NCBI GenBank assembly: GCA_041672465.1
Contig: JBAYZO010000060.1
Location: 1 to 9,115 of the forward strand
Length of the DNA: 9,115 nt
Source: UBA1206 sp041672465
Lineage (GTDB): Bacteria > Bacillota > Clostridia > Oscillospirales > CAG-382
Reading direction: 5' to 3'
Below the pieces are notes generated by a model. The model was given only the letters and a program-made list of their open reading frames with translations. It did no database searches and was not told where the DNA came from. Made by a program: the position numbers and the translations under genes. Of the stretch, positions 1 through 5,252 are shown in pieces (the stretch's first letter is position 1; each line of letters starts with the position of its first letter).

Positions 1-690
1 TCGCCCATAAACAAGCCGATTGTCGGGACAAACGCTTTCGCCCACGAGGCGGGGATCCACCAGCACGGTATGCTCGCGAACCCCGACACTTACGAAATAA
101 TAAAGCCCGAGACAATCGGCGTTCCCACCGGTCAGATAGTGCTCGGCAAACATTCCGGCCGCCACGCGTTTGAGTCAAAACTTACCTCAATGGGGTTTTC
201 GCTTAAAGATTCCGACCTTGAGAGAAGTTTTAACGACTTTAAAGCGCTTTGCGACAAGAAAAAAGATATCACCGACAGAGATTTAGAGGCGCTTGTCTGG
301 AACAGAAACCCCGACATTAACAACGGCAACTTTATGCTCAAGCGCTTTTCGGTTCATACCGGCGGCGGGAAAGACTCAACTGCTTATATTTCGCTTGAAA
401 AAGACGGCGTGGAGAGCGAGGACGTGGCGCTTGGAAACGGGCCTATCGACGCCGCTTATAAGGCTATTGATAAAATAATATCCCCGCCCGAGTATGTGTT
501 TGAAAATTACGCTATCCAGTCGGTCTCGGAGGGCAAGGACAGCCTTGGGGAAGTCGTCACTACGCTCCGCCATGGGGATAAGACTTTTTCGGCTAAAGGC
601 GTTTCCACCGACGTTATCGAGGCGAGCATAATGTCATATATTCGCGCTATGAACAAGCTGATGGCAAATAATAGCGAGGGTGAAAAATAA
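1..690 (+). CDS. leuA: 2-isopropylmalate synthase, C-terminal part (5' end outside window)
   Basis: This is the downstream part of the enzyme that condenses acetyl-CoA with 2-ketoisovalerate to 2-isopropylmalate, the committed step of leucine synthesis in the cytoplasm. The frame is open from base 1, so the gene is cut by the window edge; 229 residues are visible of a family length near 500. Near the edge is the motif AFAHEAGIHQHGM, which carries the conserved His residues at the end of the catalytic barrel, followed by LGKHSGRHAF. From about base 345 the C-terminal leucine-binding dimer domain follows (FSVHTGGGKDS, GNGPIDAAYKAID, and GVSTDVIEASIMSYIRAMN near the end). That domain is present and uninterrupted, so leucine feedback inhibition is likely; this is inferred from the family. 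The TAA stop shares one base with the leuC ATG. An ATG at 70 is internal to the conserved IHQHGM motif and is not the real start. Confidence 0.97.
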   Translation, partial: SPINKPIVGTNAFAHEAGIHQHGMLANPDTYEIIKPETIGVPTGQIVLGKHSGRHAFESKLTSMGFSLKDSDLERSFNDFKALCDKKKDITDRDLEALVWNRNPDINNGNFMLKRFSVHTGGGKDSTAYISLEKDGVESEDVALGNGPIDAAYKAIDKIISPPEYVFENYAIQSVSEGKDSLGEVVTTLRHGDKTFSAKGVSTDVIEASIMSYIRAMNKLMANNSEGEK

Positions 691-1964
691 TGGCAATTAA
701 AACGAAAACGAAAATGTCAATGACCCGGCAGCTTATTTCTTCCCGCCTTGGCAGGGAAGTGAGCGCGGGGGAGATTGTTATGGTGGGAGTTGATATGGTG
801 TTGGGCAACGATATTACCTCCCCCGTGGCGATAAAAGAGTTTGAGTCACACGGTTTTAAAAATGTTTTTGACAAAAACAAAATTGCGCTTGTACTTGACC
901 ATTTTGTCCCCTGTAAGGATATTTTATCGGCAAATCAGTGCAAAATAGTAAGGGAATTTGCTTCCCGGCAGGGCATAAAGCATTTCTTTGACGCGGGAGA
1001 CATGGGGATAGAGCACGCGCTCCTCCCCGAAAAAGGGATTGTCAAGAGCGGGGATATCGTTATCGGCGCGGACTCCCACACCTGCACCTATGGCGCTCTC
1101 GGAGCGTTTTCCACAGGCGTAGGGTCAACCGACATGGCGTTTGGAATGGCGACGGGTAAGGTCTGGCTTAAAGTTCCGGAAGCTGTTTGCTTTGTTTTAA
1201 AGGGAAAACCGAAAAAATGGGTGGGCGGCAAGGATGTTATACTCCACATTTTAGGGGAGATAACCGTGAGCGGCGCGCTGTATAAATCAATGGAATTTTG
1301 CGGGGAGGGATTGCGAAGCCTTTCCATGGACGACCGCTTTACTATCGCCAATATGGCGATTGAGGCGGGGGCTAAAAACGGGATATTTGAGACGGACGAG
1401 ATAACCTCGGCTTATGAAAGCGAGCGAAACAACCCCACCTTCCCCCTCTTCGCGCCGGAGGTTTCGGCTTACGGCAAGGTGTATGAGATTGACTTGTCAG
1501 AAATTGAGTTTATGGTTTCCGCGCCCCACTCACCGGACAACGCTTTCCCGGTAAACGAGATTTCGGGGGTAAAGGTTGACCAATGCGTTATTGGTTCCTG
1601 CACCAACGGGCGGATTTCCGACCTCGCGGCGGCGGCCGAGATACTCAGCGGGAAGAAAGTCCACCCCGGCACAAGGACTATAATTATCCCGGCGACGCAG
1701 GATATTTATCTTGAAGCGCTTAAAAAAGGATATATCGAAACATTTATACAAGCCGGCTGTGTGGTTTCGACGCCGACATGCGGGCCTTGTCTCGGCGGGC
1801 ATATGGGGGTTTTGGCGGACGGCGAAAAAGCTATCGCGACCACGAACCGCAACTTTTTGGGGCGAATGGGTCACCCGGGGAGCGAGGTTTATCTCTCCGG
1901 CCCGGCGGTTGCCGCTTCCTCCGCCATAGCGGGGGAGATAGTTTCCCCTTTAGAAGCAGTGTGA
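690..1964 (+). CDS. leuC: 3-isopropylmalate dehydratase large subunit
   Basis: Large subunit of isopropylmalate isomerase, an aconitase-type 4Fe-4S enzyme that converts 2-isopropylmalate to 3-isopropylmalate together with LeuD. The 424-residue product belongs to the shorter LeuC/HacA-type group common in Clostridia and archaea rather than the about 466-residue enterobacterial type. Cluster ligands are visible as Cys304 (VIGSCTNGR) and Cys364/Cys367 (TPTCGPCLGG). GADSHTCTYGALGAF at 126-140 and VLGNDITSPVAIKEF at 38-52 are other family blocks. The start at 690 overlaps the leuA stop by one base (TAATG) and has GAGGG nine bases upstream. An internal Met at residue 9 or 11 would fit the usual family N-terminus but has no ribosome site, so 690 is preferred. 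The TAATG junction suggests translational coupling to leuA. Homoaconitase is a relative, but the leu neighbours settle the assignment. Confidence 0.97.
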   Translation: MAIKTKTKMSMTRQLISSRLGREVSAGEIVMVGVDMVLGNDITSPVAIKEFESHGFKNVFDKNKIALVLDHFVPCKDILSANQCKIVREFASRQGIKHFFDAGDMGIEHALLPEKGIVKSGDIVIGADSHTCTYGALGAFSTGVGSTDMAFGMATGKVWLKVPEAVCFVLKGKPKKWVGGKDVILHILGEITVSGALYKSMEFCGEGLRSLSMDDRFTIANMAIEAGAKNGIFETDEITSAYESERNNPTFPLFAPEVSAYGKVYEIDLSEIEFMVSAPHSPDNAFPVNEISGVKVDQCVIGSCTNGRISDLAAAAEILSGKKVHPGTRTIIIPATQDIYLEALKKGYIETFIQAGCVVSTPTCGPCLGGHMGVLADGEKAIATTNRNFLGRMGHPGSEVYLSGPAVAASSAIAGEIVSPLEAV

Positions 1965-1977
1965 AAGGACAAAAATT

Positions 1978-2496
1978 ATGATAATTACAGGCAGAGCGTT
2001 TATTTATGGCGACAACATTGACACCGACGTGATTATCCCGGCGCGGTACCTGAACAGCTTTGACCCGCAAATCCTCGCGAGGCACGCCATGGCCGACTTT
2101 GACGCTGACTTTGCCTCAAAAGCAAAGGAGCGGGGGATTCTTGTGGCGGGGTTTAATTTCGGCTGCGGTTCTTCCCGCGAGCACGCGCCTATCGCCCTTT
2201 TGGGGAGCGGTATAAAATGCGTTATAGCGAAGAGCTTCGCGCGGATATTTTTCAGAAACGCCATTAATATCGGGCTGGTTATAATAGAGTCCGAAAAAGC
2301 GGCGGAGCGCGCCGCAGACGGAGATTCTATGACAATCGATACTCAAAAAGGGGTAATAAAAAATCTTAGCAAAGGCGAGGAATACCCCCTCTTGCCTTTC
2401 CCGCCGTTTTTACAAAAGATAATCGATTCCGGCGGGCTTTTAAAAATGGCGGCGGCTGACGAAAAACTTAAAAAGGCGGGCGGCGGCAATGAATAA
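1978..2496 (+). CDS. leuD: 3-isopropylmalate dehydratase small subunit
   Basis: Small (swivel-domain) subunit that completes the LeuC active site in isopropylmalate isomerisation. The 172-residue length matches the short LeuD group that pairs with the 420-residue LeuC type; the enterobacterial protein is near 200. Family motifs are YGDNIDTDVIIPARYLN at 10-26 and FGCGSSREHAPIAL at 61-74, the second being the substrate-binding CGSSREHA loop. KSFARIFFRNAINIG at 85-99 is also typical. The ATG lies 13 bases after the leuC stop, with AAAGGA eight bases upstream of it. The 3' end codes for a Gly/Lys-rich tail (KKAGGGNE) and may overlap an upstream leuB start by eight bases. It works as an obligate partner of LeuC and would be co-transcribed with it. 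Confidence 0.96.
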   Translation: MIITGRAFIYGDNIDTDVIIPARYLNSFDPQILARHAMADFDADFASKAKERGILVAGFNFGCGSSREHAPIALLGSGIKCVIAKSFARIFFRNAINIGLVIIESEKAAERAADGDSMTIDTQKGVIKNLSKGEEYPLLPFPPFLQKIIDSGGLLKMAAADEKLKKAGGGNE

Positions 2497-2518
2497 AACA
2501 ACCGTGGGCGGCGGAAAA

Positions 2519-3592
2519 ATGTTAAAGGTCGCTCTTATCCCGGGAGACGGCGTCGGGCCGGAGGTAATCACCTCCGCTATCAGGGTGCTCGACAGGGTTG
2601 CCGAAAAAAACGGCCACAAGATTCTTTACGAATACGCCTGCGCCGGCGGGGAAGCCATTGACCGCGAGGGTATCCCTCTGCCTGAGGAAACCATTGACAT
2701 CTGCAAAAAAAGCGACGCGGTGCTCCTCGGCGCGGTCGGGGGGCCGAAGTGGGATAGCCTGCCGGGGGAACTCCGCCCCGAAAGGGCGATACTCGGGCTA
2801 AGGAGCTCGCTTTGCCTTTACGCTAACCTAAGGCCGGCAGTCCTCCATGAGCCGCTTAAAAGCTTCTCCCCGCTTGCCGAAAGCGTGCGCGAAAAGGGAA
2901 TTGATATGCTTTTTGTAAGGGAGCTCACGGGGGGGATTTACTTTGGCAAAAGGGGGCGGAAAGCTACAAAAAACAAAGTTTTTGCTTTTGACACAGAAAG
3001 CTACACCGATAAAGAAATAAAACGCGTGGGGAAAATGGCTTTTGAGCTTGCCCGCGCGAGGAAAAAGAGGCTAACAAGCGTCGACAAGGCAAACGTGCTT
3101 GAAACTTCAAGGCTTTGGAGAGAAACGCTTATGGAAATGTCGGGGGATTATCCCGAGGTTGAATTTGAGAGCATGTATATCGACAACGCCGCGATGCAGC
3201 TTATTAAAAACCCTTCGCGCTTTGACGTGATTGTGACAAGCAACCTGTTCGGGGATATCCTCACCGACGAGGCGTCGGCTATTATCGGCTCGATCGGGCT
3301 GTCTCCCTCCGCTTCTGTCGGCGAGGGAAGGTTCGGGCTTTACGAGCCTATCCACGGCTCCGCGCCAGATATCGCGGGCAAGGGGATCGCCAACCCGGTC
3401 GGGACCGTGCTTTCGGCGGCTATGATGCTGAGGTTTACCTTCGGTCTTGAAAAAGAGGCGTTGGAGATTGAGAACGCGGTGGCGAGCGCGCTTGAGTCGG
3501 GCGCTAGGACAAAAGATATCGCGGAACGCAATATGAATAATAACTTTATTTCCACCAATGATATGACAGAGAAGATTTTATCTTACCTTTAA
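2519..3592 (+). CDS. leuB: 3-isopropylmalate dehydrogenase
   Basis: NAD-dependent oxidative decarboxylase that converts 3-isopropylmalate to 2-ketoisocaproate, completing the leucine-specific branch. Numbered from this start (357 residues), it shows VALIPGDGVGPEV at the N-terminus, substrate arginines 95 and 105 (GLRSSLCLYANLRP), Arg134 in VRELTGGIYFG with Tyr141, Lys190 in SVDKANVLETSRLW, metal-binding Asp in YIDNAAMQL and FGDILTDEAS, and GSAPDIAGKGIANP near 280-293, whose Asp favours NAD over NADP. Start choice: an in-frame ATG at 2489 would add ten residues (NKTTVGGGK after Met) and overlap leuD by eight bases. Bacterial LeuB normally begins two or three residues before VALIPGDG, so 2519 is preferred, but neither start has a strong ribosome site and 2489 cannot be excluded. 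It is the last gene of the leu cluster; no convincing terminator follows it directly. Confidence 0.96.
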   Translation: MLKVALIPGDGVGPEVITSAIRVLDRVAEKNGHKILYEYACAGGEAIDREGIPLPEETIDICKKSDAVLLGAVGGPKWDSLPGELRPERAILGLRSSLCLYANLRPAVLHEPLKSFSPLAESVREKGIDMLFVRELTGGIYFGKRGRKATKNKVFAFDTESYTDKEIKRVGKMAFELARARKKRLTSVDKANVLETSRLWRETLMEMSGDYPEVEFESMYIDNAAMQLIKNPSRFDVIVTSNLFGDILTDEASAIIGSIGLSPSASVGEGRFGLYEPIHGSAPDIAGKGIANPVGTVLSAAMMLRFTFGLEKEALEIENAVASALESGARTKDIAERNMNNNFISTNDMTEKILSYL

Positions 3593-3604
3593 TTAAAATT
3601 GATA

Positions 3605-3687
3605 AAGCGTTTTTTCGACATAACCCTGTTTATTATTTGTTTTTACGTTTTTAAGCAAAAGCGCTAATTTACTGTTAAAAAACGCTT
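3605..3687. repeat. 11-bp inverted repeat between leuB and tRNA-Lys
   Basis: AAGCGTTTTTT at 3605-3615 and its exact reverse complement AAAAAACGCTT at 3677-3687 are separated by 61 AT-rich bases. The right arm runs into the -35 hexamer of the tRNA promoter. The space between the arms holds further A/T runs but no compact GC stem followed by T's, so a standard intrinsic terminator for leuB is not evident. Only a 5-bp AT hairpin (3587-3607) precedes the T6 run at 3610-3615. The repeat may be structural or accidental. Confidence 0.4.
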
Positions 3688-3714
3688 GACAAACCCCCCC
3701 TCATATGGTATTCT
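3686..3714 (+). promoter_or_regulatory. sigma-70-type promoter of the tRNA-Lys gene
   Basis: A perfect -35 hexamer TTGACA at 3686-3691 is followed after exactly 17 bases by TATTCT at 3709-3714, four of six matches to TATAAT. Initiation would fall near 3721, about 11 bases before the mature tRNA 5' end at 3732, a normal arrangement for a stable RNA gene. The spacer contains a run of seven C's (3694-3700). It gives the tRNA its own promoter, independent of leu readthrough. Confidence 0.75.
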
Positions 3715-3731
3715 TATCGGGCGGCTTAAAA

Positions 3732-3807
3732 GATTCACTAGCTCAGGTGGTAGAGCACATGACTTTTAATCATGTGGTCCGGGGTTCGAATCCCCGGTGA
3801 ATCACCA
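3732..3807 (+). tRNA. tRNA-Lys (anticodon UUU)
   Basis: A complete 76-nt cloverleaf decoding AAA/AAG lysine codons. The acceptor stem GATTCAC (3732-3738) pairs with GTGAATC (3797-3803), followed by discriminator A and an encoded CCA at 3805-3807. The D arm has GCTC/GAGC with AGGTGGTA in the loop. The anticodon stem CATGA/TCATG encloses loop CTTTTAA, giving anticodon TTT. The variable loop is TGGTC. The T arm CGGGG/CCCCG encloses TTCGAAT. All stems are perfectly paired and there is no intron. It stands alone between the leu and heat-shock clusters, with its own promoter upstream and a hairpin three bases after the CCA. Confidence 0.98.
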
Positions 3808-3810
3808 GAA

Positions 3811-3840
3811 AAAATCCTGTTGTGGACACAACAGGATTTT
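3811..3840 (+). terminator. 14-bp perfect hairpin after tRNA-Lys, probable terminator
   Basis: AAAATCCTGTTGTG (3811-3824) pairs perfectly with CACAACAGGATTTT (3827-3840), leaving a two-base GA apex, or four bases if the last pair opens. It begins only three bases after the tRNA CCA. The right arm ends in TTTT, so an A-tract/stem/U-tract shape exists, but the U run is short (TTTTGT) and the stem is moderate in GC. It may terminate the tRNA transcript or guide 3' processing. It could also be the first module of the hairpin array that follows. Confidence 0.55.
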
Positions 3841-3970
3841 GTAATGAAGCGCGCCTGTCGGCGCATGAAGCTGCGGCTCCGCCGCTACGAAGAAATGAAG
3901 CGTGCCTCGACGGCACATGAGAGGCAGGAGCGCGCTTCGCTATTTCGCCGCAGCCACGACTTCATTCGCT
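3841..3970. repeat. array of short GC-rich hairpins with ATGAAG spacers
   Basis: This is a GC-rich noncoding stretch between AT-rich flanks. Module 1 is GCGCC/GGCGC (3851-3855 with 3860-3864, loop TGTC). Module 2 is GCGGC/GCCGC (3873-3877 with 3881-3885, loop TCC). Module 3 is GTGCC/GGCAC (3902-3906 with 3912-3916, loop TCGAC). A weaker AGCG/CGCT stem lies at 3929-3941. ATGAAG occurs at 3844-3849 (as AATGAAG), 3865-3870 and 3895-3900; CTTCAT, the inverted form, lies at 3960-3965. AATGAAGCG is a direct repeat at 3843 and 3894. Longer complementary pairs also exist: 3846-3854 with 3930-3938, and 3870-3877 with 3947-3954. No known element is recognised. It looks like a modular intergenic repeat that could fold as RNA in either direction; its function is unknown. 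Confidence 0.5.
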
Positions 3971-4004
3971 TCTTGCCACAATATTTTTCTCATATTCATT
4001 TGAC

Positions 4005-4041
4005 AAAAAAACCCATGGATTTTACGCCATGGGTTTTTTTT
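4005..4041. terminator. bidirectional intrinsic terminator between tRNA-Lys and dnaJ
   Basis: A7 plus CCCATGG (4005-4018) pairs with CCATGGG plus T7 (4027-4040) around an eight-base loop. The stem is 14 bp with T8 on the + strand and A7, that is U7 in the opposite transcript, on the - strand. It lies 35 bases beyond the dnaJ stop on the - strand and after the tRNA/hairpin region on the + strand, so it can end both convergent transcripts. The symmetric A and T flanks make the two-way reading convincing. Confidence 0.88.
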
Positions 4042-4076
4042 CGCCTTATGTTTATACTTTGCCTTTGCTTTTATAA

Positions 4077-5204
4077 TTACTGTTTTTTAAGCAGGGCGGA
4101 ATACTTATGCTTTTTTTCATAGTTTTTCTGCCCCGCCATGTCGCAAAACTTTTTCAGCGCGTCTTTTTGCTTTTGGCTGAGGTTTTTCGGGACTTCCACG
4201 TTAATTTTAACGTAAAGGTCGCCTTTTCGCTCTGAATTTATAAATTTGACGCCTTTCCCGCGGAGTGAGAAAGTAGACCCGGACTGAGTGCCTTCGGGAA
4301 TTGAAAACTCGCTTACCCCCTCAAGTGTGGGAACGGAAATCTTCGCGCCGAGGGCGGCTTCTGAAAAAGTGACGGGAACCTCGCAAAACAAGTCGTACTC
4401 CTTGCGCTCAAAGAAATTATGGGGCTTGACCTTTATAAACACAAAAAGGTCGCCGCTCTCGCCGCCGTTTTCTCCGGCGTTGCCCTGCGAGCGGAGCGAG
4501 ATACGCTCGCCGTTGTTTATCCCGGCGGGGACGGTAAACTCGAGCGTTTTCTTTTTCTTGACAACCCCGTCGCCCTTACATTCGGAGCAGGGGTTTTTAA
4601 TGACCTTGCCCGTGCCGCGGCATTCGGAGCAGGGGCGGGTCGACTGCATCACGCCGAGCATTGTCCGCTGGGTAACTCTCACGCTTCCCGTGCCGTGACA
4701 GGTCGCGCAGGTTTCGGCTTTTGTGCCGGCCTCCGCGCCCGAACCACCGCAACGGCGGCAGTGCTCGATTCTGTTATAGGTAATTTCCTTTCGCGTTCCC
4801 AAGGCCGCTTCCTCAAACGAAACGGTTATCTCAACGCCGATATCGTCGCCGCGCTGGGAAAAGCCCTTCTGGCTTGACCTGCCGAAGCCCCCGCCGAAAA
4901 ACGAGCCGAAAATATCGCCGATGTCAAACCCGAACCCCCCCATGTCCGAGGCGTTAAAGCCGCCCATGGCGGAGGGGTCAACTCCCGCGTGACCGAAGCG
5001 GTCGTAAGAATCGCGTTTTTGCTTGTCGGAAAGCACCGAATAAGCCTCGTTGACCTCTTTAAACTTGGTTTCCGCGGATTTATCGCCCGGGTTGGCGTCG
5101 GGGTGAAGTTTCTTCGCCATCTGGCGGTAGGCCTTTTTTATGTCGTCATCGGAGGCGTTTTTAGAAAGTCCGAGTATTTCATAATAGTCTCTTTTTTCTG
5201 GCAT
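4077..5204 (-). CDS. dnaJ: chaperone protein DnaJ (type I J-protein)
   Basis: Cytoplasmic co-chaperone that delivers unfolded clients to DnaK and stimulates its ATPase. The 375-residue protein has the full type I layout. The J domain spans about 4-70 with His34-Pro35-Asp36. A Gly/Phe-rich linker spans about 72-112. Four zinc-binding CxxCxGxG repeats lie at Cys149/152, 166/169, 192/195 and 206/209. The C-terminal client-binding and dimer domains span about 215-345. All eight cysteines are present, so two zinc ions are expected. The ATG is preceded by AGGAG (complement of 5211-5215) six bases upstream. It is the last gene of the heat-shock cluster, 48 bases after dnaK with a GC-rich hairpin between them, and is followed by the bidirectional terminator. 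The last 20 residues are Lys-rich and poorly conserved. Confidence 0.97.
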   Translation of the reverse strand: MPEKRDYYEILGLSKNASDDDIKKAYRQMAKKLHPDANPGDKSAETKFKEVNEAYSVLSDKQKRDSYDRFGHAGVDPSAMGGFNASDMGGFGFDIGDIFGSFFGGGFGRSSQKGFSQRGDDIGVEITVSFEEAALGTRKEITYNRIEHCRRCGGSGAEAGTKAETCATCHGTGSVRVTQRTMLGVMQSTRPCSECRGTGKVIKNPCSECKGDGVVKKKKTLEFTVPAGINNGERISLRSQGNAGENGGESGDLFVFIKVKPHNFFERKEYDLFCEVPVTFSEAALGAKISVPTLEGVSEFSIPEGTQSGSTFSLRGKGVKFINSERKGDLYVKINVEVPKNLSQKQKDALKKFCDMAGQKNYEKKHKYSALLKKQ

Positions 5205-5228
5205 GGGTAGCTCCTAATTACGGTTTTT

Positions 5229-5248
5229 CCGCGCCCTTGCGGGCGCGG
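5229..5248 (-). promoter_or_regulatory. dnaK-dnaJ intercistronic hairpin with GCAA loop
   Basis: Read on the - strand, CCGCGCCC pairs with GGGCGCGG around GCAA, an 8-bp all-GC stem closed by a GNRA tetraloop. It begins four bases after the dnaK stop and ends about 13 bases before the dnaJ ribosome site. No U run follows (AAAAA comes next), so it is not a standard intrinsic terminator. A likely role is to protect the upstream dnaK message 3' end or to set the dnaK:dnaJ ratio after processing; this is inference. Confidence 0.6.
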
Positions 5249-5252
5249 ATGT

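Noticed and set aside
3841..3970. CRISPR array
   Set aside because: Units are unequal, spacers are only a few bases, and the repeats are self-complementary hairpins, not 24-40 base repeats with unique spacers.
4000..4005. TTGACA on the + strand before the bidirectional terminator
   Set aside because: The place for a -10 box falls in the terminator right arm (TACGCC) and no gene follows on that strand.
3790..4076. Integrated mobile element at the tRNA-Lys 3' end
   Set aside because: The tRNA 3' end is not duplicated downstream, and the 269 bases before dnaJ hold no integrase or other gene.
3772..4122. 116-codon + strand open frame starting MWSGVRIPGES
   Set aside because: It begins inside the tRNA-Lys anticodon/variable region, reads through the hairpin array and terminator, and its repeated MKRA/MKLR pieces are translations of the ATGAAG repeats. 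No domain or ribosome site is seen.
4288..4877. Long + strand open frames opposite dnaJ
   Set aside because: They are antisense shadows of a well-conserved DnaJ and follow from the GC-rich third codon positions of that gene.
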